Assembly (NCBI GenBank): GCA_023627715.1
Contig: JAMAHW010000048.1
Span: 186,001 to 250,000 of the forward strand
Source: Periconia sp. R9002
Lineage: Eukaryota; Ascomycota; Dothideomycetes; Pleosporales; Periconiaceae
Reading direction: 5' to 3'
Length of the DNA stretch: 64,000 nt
Below the pieces are notes generated by a model, which saw only the letters and a list, made by a program, of their open reading frames with translations, was not told the DNA's origin and did not search any database. Shown here piece after piece: positions 53,163-64,000 of this stretch; position 1 is the first letter of the stretch; every line of letters begins with the position of its first letter. Both the position numbers and the translations under genes were made by a program.

Positions 53163-54997
53163 TCAACTCCGAATCAAACCCGTTCGCTCGTTAGCCGGCT
53201 CTCCTTGGCCAGCGTCACCTATATCTTCCTCCTCATCAGTTTCCTCTTCCTCGTCGCTCCAATCATCAGATTCCAGATTCTCCCCTCGAATGCCGAAACT
53301 TAATAGGAATCCAATGAAGGAGACAGCTGCAAAGATACCAAATGCCAAGACCTCACCTTTGGGTTTAATCCGAGTGGAAACTGTAAAAAGTGCCCCCGAT
53401 ATAAATGGACCGGCTGCTCGGCCTCCCGCAGAAAGCGTTTGAGCGAGTCCGTTCAAAGTGCCGAGCACATTATGGTTTGGGGCCGAATTTGTGATCTGAA
53501 ATGTCATAAGCAAGGCGTCGTCGCGCAAGGAATCATTGAAGAATAGCTTACCAGCAGTAATGCAGAAGTGAGGCCACCCACGCTTGCCACAGTTTTGATA
53601 ACCAGCACGACACCCAACTCGATCCATAAGGCAGCTGAGCCTGTTCCAATGCCTGCATGTCCATTGTCCTTTTTGTAGCCGATCCAGGGAGTGAGTAGGA
53701 AGGCGGCTACGAACGCAGCCAGACTGACACGATATGTGACTTTGTTTCCGATCTTCTCCCGAAGCTTCCCATAGATGCCAATTTGGAACAAGATGGTGAT
53801 GCCGCCTGCGAACGCCAGGGAAAGGCCAACAGCCTCTGGCGAGAGGCCCCTGCCGGTCGGAGGTTGCTCTTCAGCAAATATAGGGTACAAAGAATTGTAT
53901 GAAATATTAGCAAGTTGGAAAACGACGTATGTAATGAGTAAAAGGATGGTGTCGCGATTGAATATCTCGCTCTTGGAGAGCACGTCGCCTGAAGCTGCGG
54001 GAAACAAGGTGGGTGAGTCTTCCGTGTCCTCACCCTCACCGTCATCAAATGAATCTTCATCTTCCTGCTCCTCCATAATTCCATCTAGACGGCCATGGTT
54101 ATGGTGGTTCTTGGGGCTACGTAGAAAACGGCGGATATAGGTCGGACGCGTCGAGCTTGTAAACTGCCACAGCCATGCGAAGAGGTTTCCAACCCGCTTT
54201 CCAATTGGTTCGAGTTTTCTAGCCCCCTCCAAGCTCTCTTCCAAGAACAGCATGGTTATGATCAAATCCACTCCCAGTATAGCAGCGGAGAAGAAGTTTG
54301 GAAGTAGATATGGATAGGGGTTTGACCGGTCCGGGTTGAAGGGATTCTTATAGAACACCAACAGACCTCCAACGATAGGTCCAGTTATGCCGCCGATGCC
54401 GTACACGACAGGCAAATATGTGAAGGCTCGTGATTGATTAGATCTGTCGGTAATCTCGCCCAAACAGGTCGACACGACGCCTGCATTTCCATTGACCAAT
54501 CCCATCAAAGCCTGGACGATAACAGCCTGCCACAGCGTACGGCAGAAGCCGAAGGCTATAAAGCATGCGGCAGTCAGAAAAGTGCCCATGATAATGACAG
54601 GTTTCCGACCAATCCTATCCGATAGCCATCCCCAAAGGAAATTTGTGAGACATTGAGCAAGGGCGAAGGAAGAGGCAATCAAGCCCACATACAAGCCCGT
54701 CTGGCCTTCTTTGACTTCGGGGAAAGTGGCTGTCATCTCGGGCAGGTATGGGCTGATGGAATTCAGGGCCGTCTGCTCGGCGAGAGCAATAATAGCGAGA
54801 ACGATAAGCTGCCGGGTGGGAAGAGGAGTCTCATGGTGGTGTTCGTCCGAGTCAGAGCTCAGATCGTGGTGAGCCGAGGGTGAAGAAGAGATGGGTCTCC
54901 CTCGCGATGACGGCGGTTTGGTAGGAAATGTTTGATAGTGCAGCGTCGAGGATTTACGACGAGGATCGATCGTAGGACGTGTGTTACTGCCGCTCAT
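53163..54997 (-). CDS. Major facilitator superfamily transporter
   Basis: Exon 1 54997-53552 and exon 2 53495-53163 (56-nt phase-0 intron) give 592 aa. A hydrophilic N-terminus (~60 aa) precedes TM1 (RQLIVLAIIALAEQTALNSI). The MFS signature between TM2 and TM3 is intact (NFLWGWLSDRIGRKPVIIMG). Other typical blocks are GLVNGNAGVVSTCLGEITDR and YLPVVYGIGGITGPIVGGLL. The central loop is long and acidic (EEQEDEDSFDDGEGEDTEDS) and the C-terminal tail too (ESDDWSDEEEETDEEEDIGD). This matches the ZIFL1-like/peptide-drug antiporter group common in fungi, whose substrates are mostly unknown. It is likely at the plasma or vacuolar membrane. ATG 54997 is the first in-frame ATG; the open frame upstream lacks one. 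Confidence 0.92.
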
Positions 54998-57108
54998 GTT
55001 GACGCTGCCAACAGTCGGCGAGAGATGAGGGGTGCGGGTGGTGCAGCTACGGTGATTAGCTAGGCGAGCTGGCAATGTGAATAATACGGATCAATGTTTT
55101 TGTGCATTTGGCAGAGCGAGAGCGAGCGATGGCGCGACACAGAGAGAGAGAGAAGAAGAAGAAGAGACGAGATCGTTAAGACGAAGGGAAGACGGGGATG
55201 TTGTTGAGGGAACTGGCATTCGGCCTAGCTGCCTATGCAAAAGTTTCCCGCATTATCACACGCGTGTCTGTGACGCCATACCCCAAAACCGCAGGTACAA
55301 GCCACATGTCTTGGCAATCACCACCCAACACCATCCACCTTCTTACATTATGCATTCTCGTCTGAACAATCATCCAACTATGCAACTACATTATATGCCT
55401 TGAAACGATGGAAATATCATCCAAGATTCCAATCTTTCATCCACCTCCTGAATATACTGTAACCCGGCAACACACAAATCAAGAAACCATCGAATTCTAC
55501 CATTACCTTAATGCGATTGACATTCAACCTTGAATTTTCCGGGCGATTTATATCATGGCATTATAATTTGCATGTTATTCACAGCACTATCCGCTAACTT
55601 GCAGTAAAGGGGCCTTGCATAGACACCTACATATGTACACTAACAGGAACCGTCTGCACGTGTGTAAGCAAGCCTCAACCATCGCTACCACTCCTTCGGG
55701 AATCGAAATGGGTTAGGGTTGCTAGACTCCATCTAGCTTCTGGGTATGAATCCAAACATGCACCAGTCGAGCATGTCTAGTGCGAAATCGTTCCACGGTA
55801 GCCTACCAATGTATCGCGCATTTGCCATATAACTTTCATCGGAGGGGAAAAAAAAAACAGCATATATTGCCGTACAATCTGTTCGATGTCCACCTTGACC
55901 CCCAAAGAGCCATCTTGACCATCGAATGAGCCAAAACTTGAACATCTTTCTAAGTGATTCCCAGAGTCAAAGCAAAAACAAACACAAATTCGAGAAAGCC
56001 CTAAAAAACCAGTCATTTAGTATGTATGCTTATACCAACATTGATCGAACCACTCAACCCAAGACCAAATACTCACTCACAAACCGCAGGTTCAAATACA
56101 ACATCCACCACCCTATCCCACTCCACGCCCACCGTGGCTCAACAACCCAGCCATATCTCCGACTCATCACTAACACACCTATCTCCTATTTCCGGAGGCA
56201 TGATTGCATGTTTCAAACCACCCTCCCAAACCAAGCACAGCTATCTTATATGATCTTATCTCACGCACTTGGCAACTCCGGCTCGGCAGTTCCCTCACTA
56301 ACACCCATACCAACCATACCGTTTCCCCAACGAGAGGAAAAACATGCAACCCCCACAGCCACGCGGGTAAATCCAAAACAGTTCTCTTCTCATCTGCACA
56401 AACTTCCGATCTCTCCTAGAAAGCCAAGCTGGGGTTATAAGGTCAGCGGAAGCGGATTCCTCGACTATACGTTCTCTGTTACAAAATACCGTTGCTCGCG
56501 CGGCCCAATACTCGAATTCCAAAGGGAATCGAACGGGTATGCCGAATATTGATGTTCGCTGCTCCGAATGGAGTGTGTTTTGTATGTACATTTTTAGGAA
56601 TTCTTAGTCTTAGGTGGGCGGGATACGTAATGTGGCTTTGGCATCAAGAACACACCTTTTTCTGTCAGCACATTTTTTATCAACGTCTTTTTCGTGCACT
56701 ATTTTGAATGATCTAGGTATTTCTTTTTCTGGATAGGGATAATGTGGGTAGTGCTTTGGTATTATTTACCTATTTAGATCAATTGATATAATGATAAAAA
56801 AAAGTAATGGATTCGAGAGACACACGATAAACATTTGTTATCCAAGTAGAACCAAACAACGGACCTATCAACAAAAGAAGAACTCTCACGTGCGCAGCAC
56901 ATGAAGCCATTATTCTATATCGCTAAACCAAAAAAAGAAAAAAAGAAGATTAAGAAAATTACAAAAGAAAAAAAGAAGGAGATCTATGTACACTTCTCGT
57001 AGCAAAAGAAAAAAGATTAAAACAGCAAATAGTCGCCCATCTGCTTCTCCAGGAAGATTCTACTCTGCACTTCCACCTATCACCATAAGCGCAAACCAAA
57101 GTGATTTC
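54998..57108. other. 2.1-kb region between the MFS gene and the six-exon gene
   Basis: Purine-rich GA/GAA microsatellite at about 55137-55170 in the MFS promoter. A 208-codon plus-strand frame (about 55926-56552) is open but has no recognisable domain and two competing frames beside it, so it is not called. AT-rich at 56700-57000. Confidence 0.4.
55137..55170. repeat. GA/GAA microsatellite
   Basis: Alternating ga dinucleotides followed by aga trinucleotides, about 140 nt upstream of the MFS start; a common promoter feature in fungi. Confidence 0.75.
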
Positions 57109-58019
57109 TCAACGTGCAGGAGCATGAGTCCAATGCCTCAGCATCATCTCAACAGCATAATTCCACTCCGCAACAAACGCGCTGGTCAACTGCGCGATGC
57201 CCTCCTTCGTGGGCGTGTGGCCACCCCACATGGCGGGCTGCGAGGCTTGGTACTGCGCGTAGTACGGGATGAGTTGGCTATACCATGTTGTCAGAAAAAC
57301 GGGTACGAGAAGAGGGCGAGGTTTGGGGGGTTAATTACTCAGATTGGATTTTCTTCAGCGTGAGCCAGCACAGGTTCCAGCTGCGGTTTGATTCGGGGTC
57401 AGAGTAGACGCGTCGTTTTGCTCTGGAGAGGAGGTCAGTCAGCTTGAGGGGGGTTTTGCATGTGAAGGGGATTAGTCGGCGGATGAGAGAGGGTGAGAAT
57501 GGACGTACTCTTCTAAACATTCGGCACTGTGGGTGTTTGTTAGCCATTGTACAGCAAATCGTACATACGGAGGAGATAAGACGTTACCTGAACGGATAGT
57601 TCTTAGTCAATCCACGTAGCTCCGTCAACAGAGAGTTTGAATTGACGTAGTAAGACCCTGTACAAAAGTCAGCAACGTTTTGCTTTGGGAGACCTGAGGG
57701 GGCGTCGTACATGCAGCTGTCATAGGAGCTGCAACGTCAGAAGATCCTAAAGTAGCAAGCGCCTGCTCGATTCGTCGAAGTTCCACAACGGTGTTCACTC
57801 GGTGGCTGGTGAGAGCTTGGATCATTTGGTCCTTCTCAGCCTGAATTGAATCAGCTTTTGTGAGAGCAAAGTCGAGAGTGGATGTGTGGTTTCTCTTACA
57901 GATGTGATACGCTTGGAGGAACTCATGGTTCGGAAGGAGGGAACGACGTAGTTTCTTGGTGGAGGAGTGTTGTAGTCGCTATGATCAGATGCTGTGGAAG
58001 TACTGGAATAGATAGACAT
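57109..58019 (-). CDS. Six-exon gene of unknown function, 196 aa
   Basis: Exons on the minus strand: 58019-57900, 57840-57711, 57657-57588, 57526-57509, 57422-57339, 57277-57109. Every junction is GT..AG with matching phase and the frame closes at TGA. The product starts MSIYSSTSTASDHSDYNTPP, continues SSSKRITSAEKDQMIQALTS, EQALATLGSSDVAAPMTAAW, SYYVNSNSLLTELRGLTKNY, then PFSAECLEEAKRRVYSDPES, NRSWNLCWLTLKKIQSDQLI and ends EWNYAVEMMLRHWTHAPAR. Trp- and Leu-rich helices after a disordered N-terminus suggest an all-helical soluble protein. No signal peptide. I do not recognise the family. The 18-nt exon 4 (SAECLE) is the shortest in the window. Six introns in under 1 kb is dense for this locus. 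Confidence 0.72.
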
Positions 58020-60100
58020 GTGCTGTTGGAGTTGAGGATGGTGTGAGTGTCTGAGGGAATGCTCGTTGATTGTGGTTGGAGTGACGGATTTTTATATATC
58101 TCAGTGTTGGCTTTTTGAACTGAGTAGCTATTCAATGCGGCTGAAGTAATCCTGTGGTCGATTAGAAACGCAGCTGTGGATGATGTCTTCGAGACCGACA
58201 CCTCTTCGGCCAACCCGGCGATGTCTCTGATCAAGACGACTAGAGAACCTCACGGTGAATTAAGCGGTCAAAGATATCGGAAATGAAACAAGCCAACAGT
58301 AATAAAGAAGCTTAAGCCTGGCAGTGGGTGATCAAACTGACGCCACCTTCGCTGTTTTATAGTAGGATGAGAGGGCGATTAGGTAGTTATCCTGTACTAA
58401 GGAAGAAGAAGTAGGCAGGCTTGAAGTCTGACAATGTACAACACGGACGTCTTTCCAGCTCCACCAGGGTGTTGACCCCTCATCGGAGGTCTGGTATGAT
58501 GCAATGACTGGGGACTTTAACTGATCAAGTGGCAGTTGAAGGACCAGGTCCGATCCTTCAGGTCACCCATTGCTGCTAGAGGTCGTCGTCAGATCTTTCG
58601 TCAGTTAGCTGCAGGAGGCTTGCTGTTAGGATCTTTTGATGGCTATCCCTAACGGTGTACTCCGAGACTAAGAGAGCTTTGCGGGTCGCATCCGCTACAT
58701 AGTAAGATTATCGCTTCAACCCCAGCCATAGAGGCCTTGGTACTAGGTCGAAACATCATTCGCTGATCTGCAGGAAAACTTATGTCCTACAGGGCTATAG
58801 ACCTATAGAGCATCCGTGAAATCACGTTGATGATGGTGAACAGCCACAAATTCTGGTCGTTGCGCTGAAATGATGGTGAAGAAGCCACATGCGAGAGCGC
58901 AGCTATCAGCTTTTACAACCGTGCTAGAATAGTGTTAATGTTAATTGCTGAGCAGTACGAAGCTGTAGGTGAGTATTTCGGCCCACGATGTTTCCGGACG
59001 TAAAGACCGTGGTGTTTAGTCGATGAGATAAGCCGAATTGTATGGGTAAGGCTGAGGCTGATTGTCGAGTTACGGCCGGGAAGATAAGATCCGGTGCAGA
59101 ACGTGGTGGCTAGTGACGCTGCGCCACGCACGCCTATTCTTAATCCTCCGGTTGTGGCCGTTAGGTTTTTTGGCTTCCGATTTGGGATTTGCAGTGGATC
59201 TTCGGGACAGTGAGACGTCTAATTTGACTCCGATGTAGAGGTCGCGAGTGTTTCCTTGTGGCATAAAGTACCAGAAATCTCCAGATTGGACATGCTGTTA
59301 AGCACAATTTTGTTCCTCGTGTGGACTTGGATCACCATGTAACAGCACACACGAAGCTGAAAAACTGCAACACCCAAGACCATTTCGCATTCACGACTAT
59401 TTCGCATTCGCTATGATCACCCTTCTTCGCTTCCGGAAGAGGCAATGCATGTTCAAGGGCCCCTCTACCTTAACCGAACTACCCTACCTCCCTATACAAA
59501 GGTACGGCCGTACGAAATTCTCCGATCCACTATAACGACTACCTTTCTATCTAAACAACATCATATTTCTCAACACCCTGTTAATTGCTGTAGATCGAAG
59601 CGAGTGCGATATTCTGCCTTCTTGGAGGCTTAATGTTACGGCCGAGACGTAGTGATTCGGTAAATGAAGGATGGGTCTAGGTCAAACCATGGGAGGGATT
59701 TTGAATTGTTGATACCTCTCACCCTGTTGAGATGGTCAAATGATTCAGAATTATTTTTGTGAAGATTTTGAAGAACTTGGAACCGAATGCGAAGGTATAC
59801 ATCGATGTACGGGCACGACAGGTTCAGCTTCGCATTCGGCTCCAAGGTTGTGAGGTCTCGTGGAGAGGACAATACGTAACTGCAAAGGCTTGATCAATAT
59901 TGTTCATAAAGACCACATTTGCTAAAAAAATGAATTCATTGAGCTCGAACCACAAAGTAATTCCTACTGCGATAGCCACCGCCCATATACGTTTGTGGCA
60001 GCTATGTAAACCCCAACGCCAGACGGACCATGCACGCCACAGATGCTTTTACACAACTCGGATATCTATAATACACCACCCCCAAGAATCGTAACATCAT
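58020..60100. other. 2.1-kb region without a supported gene
   Basis: Contains a direct repeat (tgatggtgaa..agccaca) at about 58831 and 58871, a short hairpin (tgaagga...tccttca) near 58533-58556, and the longer inverted repeat at 59777-59845 listed separately. Open frames are short and unlike known families. It includes the promoter of the six-exon gene and the 3' side of NUP53. Confidence 0.4.
59777..59845. repeat. Imperfect inverted repeat, 18-bp arms, ~33-nt loop
   Basis: Left arm ttggaaccgaatgcgaag (59777-59794) pairs with right arm cttcgcattcggctccaa (59828-59845) with one non-Watson-Crick pair; flanking bases extend the pairing a little. It could be a transcript hairpin or a remnant of a small element; neither is shown. 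Confidence 0.7.
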
Positions 60101-61455
60101 CTACTCGTCATACTCAGCCTCTTTGACGCCGCAAAAGTCGGTCCCAAAGCATGAGTCTATCGTATACCAAACTCGCCAGTACAAGCTGGCGCTCGCGTGG
60201 TCGAAACTGCCATCTTCTTTTCTGGGCACTTGATCCCCAATAATACCATGACCTGATCCTATCACCCATCCTATGATCGGCAATGACCCCAGAGTCTGTT
60301 GCCATGGTGGTGGAGCGGGTAGAAAGGCCTTCTCCTGTGGCAGAAAGACGACCGGCTTAGCAGTTTTAATGCGCAGGGTTGTTTCCCCGGGACGGTGAGG
60401 CTGAGATGAAGTTTGGGTAACGTTTTGTGATGCCGGCCGTGATTGTACAGTCACCGGTACTGCTTCATCGAAGCTTTCAGTGGGAAAGGCACCGGCTGCG
60501 CGGAATCTGGATAGCGGTTGTGAATGTGGAGGGTTCGACGCTGGAATGGAAGCCGTGACTGTTGCTGATGAGGCAGTTGCTGATGACTGCGACGCACCCA
60601 TTTGTAGTGTCGCAGAAGAAACTGTGTTTGGTGAGGCTGTTAGTGAGGATCCATTGGGTTGAACACGCATGGGTCGATCGCCCCCGGGTGGGCCTATTCC
60701 CCTGTAAAATTCCGCTTGGATGGTATAACCTTGGTATGTGTATGGAGAGTAGTGAATTGCGCGCTCAGCAGCCTCACTGGAATCAAATGTAACTTTGATC
60801 CAATGCTCGCCTCCGACCCAAGAATTCACCTTGTTCACAGCTGATTTGGATAGTGACCGGTACAATGCATCGCGCTGGTTAGCGGAGAATGGCGCGCCGT
60901 ACTTTGAACCGCTGGGGTTTCGCTCGTACTCCTCGTAGATGACACCATTAGACACCTTCTCAAAATAGCTTATCGCAGCCCATTGCGCTTCGCTCCCAAA
61001 GCCGTACAGTATCACCTCTGCAGGCTCCTTTGCGGTTGCGTTGGTCAAAGTACCATCAGTAAGATTTGGTGCAGAGGCGGATGGGGGTAGTTGCGATGCT
61101 GGCCCAGAGCTTTTCCTCATCAGTGATTGAGATTGCTGTGGAGGGTTTGAGGCGGCTAGGGTCCGCAGAATGATATCGTCGACTGCTTGTAGGTTCTTGG
61201 ACTTCGTTGTATCTTCCACAATCTTTGCGGTAGGCGTCCTGCTTCTGCTGAGGCCGCGTTTGCGCGCTTTGCCAAAAGGCCCTCGTTCTTCGGGCATGCG
61301 ACGTGCTCCATGTTCTGAACTGAAGAATGTCGTTAGTAGATGAATAAATAGCTCGACGCCCGGCTCACTTACTCTGCGTACTCAATGGCCCAGGGCAATC
61401 TCCTGCCCGACGAATCGAAGGCGCGTTCGGAATCGGGCACCGCGTGGACCTGCAT
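60101..61455 (-). CDS. NUP53: Nucleoporin NUP53/NUP35
   Basis: Exon 1 61455-61373 and exon 2 61319-60101 (53-nt intron with a ctaac branch) give 433 aa. Exon 1 adds MQVHAVPDSERAFDSSGRRL and PWAIEYAD, the conserved Nup53 beginning, and joins SEHGARRMPEERGPFGKARK. The RRM-like Nup35-type domain is about residues 127-235: EVILYGFGSEAQWAAISYFE, EHWIKVTFDSSEAAERAIHY, YTYQGYTIQAEFYRGIGPPG. Ser/Thr/Ala-rich spacers surround it, and the C-terminus has an amphipathic, membrane-contacting helix region (SLYWRVWYTIDSCFGTDF). Nup53 sits in the inner ring of the nuclear pore, binding Nup155/Nup170, Nup93 and membrane. A start at 61297 would lose the conserved N-terminus. Confidence 0.92.
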
Positions 61456-61738
61456 GTCTGGTGCGCAATCACTGGATGGAGGGTACGGTGGTTGTAAAGG
61501 TGTCGCAGCGGTCTGACTACCTATGTTTTTAGGTTTGTCGTGATTTGGTCGGTTTTGGTTTGTTTATTGTCAGCGACAGCAACAAAAGTTGGGGTTGTGT
61601 GGTTCGTGCTTTCCTGGCGCCACAGCGCACCGCCACAGAAAAGTACAGTACTTCCTCTCTCGAGCGCAGAGCCAATGGCACGTCACTGCGCAACCATCAA
61701 TTCAACTGTTGCCTGCTGGCTTCGGATCTCGACATAAA
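61456..61738. promoter_or_regulatory. Shared NUP53 / F-box-like divergent promoter
   Basis: 283 nt separate the two starts, so both promoters must overlap here. No consensus box was clear. Confidence 0.5.
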
Positions 61739-62983
61739 ATGGACCTCACGCCCGTCAGGATCCGAGGGAAGAAAAGAAAACCTGGCAACTCCGTGCTTCC
61801 GAATCCGTCGTCCGCACATGCCGCTCCAGACTCGCAACAATCTCAGGCTAAACGACAAAGAACTTCAAAATCTGCAAGATCTATAAAGCGCGCGAGATCC
61901 CGGAGAGACGCTGTACCAGCCATGCCGACACTCCAAGGCTTACCGGTGGAGCTGCTGGAGATGATTTTTCTCTATAGCAAGAATATATCACTTCCGCGTG
62001 CTTCTCCGGCTCTTGGGCGGAAGCTCTCTTCACCAGCTATCACTATGGAATTCGTCATGCAATCATTTTTTCACACCGTGGACCACCGAACGCACTATCG
62101 AGATCGAAAAGTCACTTCTGATCCGGCCATCCAAAGCGATCTCCTGGCTTGCAAGTTCTTTACATGGAAGTTCTTTTTGGCTTATGTGGAAAAGGCGCAC
62201 AGCACTTTGATTAAACAGAGGGGCAAGATATGGGAAGACGCAGGAGTCGAGGTCCCTGGCGCAACCTACTTCACAAATTTATGGCCTTTCAAGTTCACCA
62301 AAGTCACTTATCTGAGCTTCGCGGAGGGGTTCAAGATCCCCCAAAAGTTGCTGCACGGGCCATGGAACAAAGACAAGGCATCTTTACTCTACGTTCTGGT
62401 TTCACTGGGTGGAGAGATTGATTGGGAGGGCTCCGTGGCAGGCGAGCTGGCGAAAGAGGGAATCAAAGAAGCCATCAGGGATGTCAACGAACACGCGGTG
62501 GCTGCATTATCAGTACTTCTTGGTGTGAGGCGAGCTATCGACACGGCCATGCTTCGATTTGCGGTCAGAGATTGCGGATGTATCATCAACATTGTCCGCC
62601 ATCTACTCTTCAATGCGCAGATTCTGCATAGTTCTGATTCCGACAACGCACTCAACTTTTACGATTCCAGTTTGTGGCAATGGGCAGAGTCGCACGAGGG
62701 GAAGGGGGTGCTCTTAAAGGATATGCTCAAGAAAGCCGATAAATTCTCTCTAGGATTCTACTTGGAGGGTGAGACGGATTGGGCCAACATCGTACTCTTC
62801 CCTTACAGTGGGCCAAAGTTCGATGCTAGATCAGCGCTGGATAATGTCGCACGCGAGCTGTTGGCTCGACTGTACCGTAACTACGGCAGGCGGATCACGA
62901 ACAACCGCGCTCGGAGAAGGCAGGCGCAGGAGGGAGTTGCCGAACTGGATGAGACACCGGCGCAAACTGAAGTTGAACATTGA
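61739..62983 (+). CDS. F-box-like domain protein
   Basis: Single exon, 414 aa, from ATG 61739 (in-frame codons upstream lack an ATG). A basic N-terminus (IRGKKRKPG, AKRQRTSKSARSIKRARSRR) looks like a nuclear localisation signal. At about residues 61-97 an F-box-like motif reads MPTLQGLPVELLEMIFLYSK then NISLPRASPALGRKLSS. The remainder is helical, with FFTWKFFLAYVEKAHSTLIK, WPFKFTKVTYLSFAEGFKIP and a conserved region ending GFYLEGETDWANIVLFPYSG. This is one of many lineage-specific fungal F-box-like proteins that may link to SKP1-cullin ubiquitin ligases; the target is unknown. Head to head with NUP53, 283 nt apart. Confidence 0.85.
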   Translation: MDLTPVRIRGKKRKPGNSVLPNPSSAHAAPDSQQSQAKRQRTSKSARSIKRARSRRDAVPAMPTLQGLPVELLEMIFLYSKNISLPRASPALGRKLSSPAITMEFVMQSFFHTVDHRTHYRDRKVTSDPAIQSDLLACKFFTWKFFLAYVEKAHSTLIKQRGKIWEDAGVEVPGATYFTNLWPFKFTKVTYLSFAEGFKIPQKLLHGPWNKDKASLLYVLVSLGGEIDWEGSVAGELAKEGIKEAIRDVNEHAVAALSVLLGVRRAIDTAMLRFAVRDCGCIINIVRHLLFNAQILHSSDSDNALNFYDSSLWQWAESHEGKGVLLKDMLKKADKFSLGFYLEGETDWANIVLFPYSGPKFDARSALDNVARELLARLYRNYGRRITNNRARRRQAQEGVAELDETPAQTEVEH

Positions 62984-63921
62984 ATGTGGAATTGTATCAA
63001 TTGGAAATCTATATAGCGCAGCGTAGAGCTGCGGCATCTGTTTTGAATATCACAATTTAAAGCTTCCAACGCACTACACCCAACCTGAAGCTCAACTGTG
63101 ACTTTATCTGTAGTCGTGTTAGCACTGTACAAAGGCCAGATGCAACGAAAATAATGACGATGGATTTCCTCAGTGATCTTGGTGATGTGGTTGTAATCAT
63201 CCTCGAAGGGTCATTTACTATCTAGGCAAAGGTTTTAATCCTCGGAAAGGGGGGTTACGAAAAAAAAGATAAAACATACCAAGATGGGTATATGAGCGAA
63301 GCCGAGCTAGAACATAGAATTTTTGGTTGAGCAAAAAATCGAGGAATGAAACCTGGAACTGTGTAGATTGGTCAGCTTAGATCCAAAAGATAACTCCAGG
63401 ATAGCGCCGAGAATAGAGAGCTCAGAATATGTAAGAAATGGAATATCATGGGTTCTATGCCGTTAACGAGACCCCGGCGAGGGTCCCCGACAGAGAACTC
63501 AATCGCAAATTACGTCATCATAGGACGAAGAAGATGGAGAAAGAAGATTTTGTGTTGCAGACGTACGTTGAAAAATGGAAGGTCGTATAGCGTCCGGGAA
63601 CTGGATTAGCAGACAGATCAGGATGGCATAACGAAAACCGAGAACTGCAGACTCATGCATCAAACTTAAGATGCAGACAGCATACGCCCGTAATTAAGGT
63701 GTACTGCATGATGTTGGTGGGAGAAGAGGTTAAGGAAGAGAGGTGAGGTGTTGAAGTTGTCGCGCGAAGAAAAAGTAGTGAGGGTGGCTTAGTCAGCAAT
63801 AAGCGAGGGAAGACGCGCACAACGGGCAAGCGCCAACATCGACATCCCCAAGATTAAATTTCGACTTGACGACATTAACCAACACCACCCTCCACCTCCG
63901 ATCAAAACACATACCGTCAAG
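62984..63921. other. Intergenic: F-box-like 3' UTR and eL14 promoter
   Basis: No gene recognised. A G/C palindromic segment (gaccccggcgagggtc) lies at about 63471-63486 and a short A run near 63260. The leader just before 63922 is pyrimidine-rich (ccaacaccaccctccacctccg), as usual for ribosomal protein genes. Confidence 0.5.
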
Positions 63922-64000
63922 ATGGGTGACGCCGACATTTCTACCAGCTCATGGCGGTACGTCGAGGTTGGCCGCGTTGTCCGCTTCAACGGCGGCGAGT
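63922..64000 (+). CDS. RPL14: 60S ribosomal protein eL14, 5' end only
   Basis: Starts MGDADISTSSWRYVEVGRVV and reads on RFNGGE before the window ends. This is the eL14 N-terminus (S-x-W-R-x-VEVGRVV-x-x-x-G). The protein is part of the large ribosomal subunit. Only 26 codons are in view; intron positions and the KOW-like remainder lie outside. Confidence 0.9.
   Translation, partial: MGDADISTSSWRYVEVGRVVRFNGGE

Noticed and set aside
55926..56552. 208-codon plus-strand open frame as a gene
   Set aside because: No domain, biased low-complexity composition, and alternative frames of similar quality on both strands; no intron signals that improve it.
1..64000. tRNA, rRNA, CRISPR arrays and intact transposons
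   Set aside because: No T-loop-like box B with matching box A, no rRNA blocks, no transposase or reverse-transcriptase motifs, and no regular spaced repeats were seen by eye; a tRNAscan or repeat search could still find weak cases.

Overview
The window is nuclear DNA of a filamentous ascomycete (Pezizomycotina; a Dothideomycete or relative seems most likely, but the sequence alone does not fix the genus). The reasons are monocistronic genes on both strands, many 46-100 nt GT..AG introns with CTAAC-type branch points, and a typical fungal gene set: Zn2Cys6 and bZIP regulators, MOB1, FMP46, YIF1, SRP101, NUP53, a GPI-type wall protein and hevein-type chitin-binding domains. Exons below were joined by eye from donor/acceptor motifs, reading phase and family similarity. 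For every multi-exon model the exon lengths sum to a whole number of codons, but no transcript data were available.

Layout. 0-8.3 kb: a truncated AIM9-like phosphotransferase (-), a decayed ankyrin-repeat relic (-), a secreted DUF1996 protein (+), a secreted protein with three chitin-binding domains (-), and a secreted TAP/S33 serine peptidase (+). 9-16.5 kb: a small SRPBCC-like protein (+) convergent with a cytochrome P450 (-), then a GH63-like six-hairpin glycosidase (+). 17-31.5 kb: MOB1 (+), a 59-aa small protein (-), an SDR (+), a Zn2Cys6 regulator (+), FMP46 (+) and a 1491-aa RRM protein (+). 32-44 kb: YIF1 (-) and SRP101 (+) head to head, then a membrane-anchored aspartic-protease-like protein that has lost a catalytic Asp (-), head to head with a 1453-aa repeat-rich GPI-type surface protein (+). 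44.8-55 kb: a bZIP factor with an altered basic region (+), a 107-aa charged protein (-), a 173-aa secreted protein (+), an LtrA-type membrane protein (-) and an MFS transporter (-). 57-64 kb: a six-exon gene of unknown function with an 18-nt exon (-), NUP53 (-), an F-box-like protein (+), and the first codons of ribosomal protein eL14 (+).

How the genes relate. Most are independent housekeeping genes: ER/Golgi traffic, nuclear pore, mitosis exit, mitochondrial redox, ribosome. A second group is secreted or on the cell surface: DUF1996, the chitin-binding protein, TAP peptidase, pseudo-aspartic protease, GPI repeat protein and the 173-aa protein. I see no polyketide, peptide or terpene synthase core, so the P450, SDR and regulators do not form a recognisable metabolite cluster. 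No intact transposon, tRNA, rRNA or CRISPR array was found. The nearest thing to an undescribed system is the divergent surface pair at 36.9-44.0 kb; that is a hypothesis, not a demonstration.
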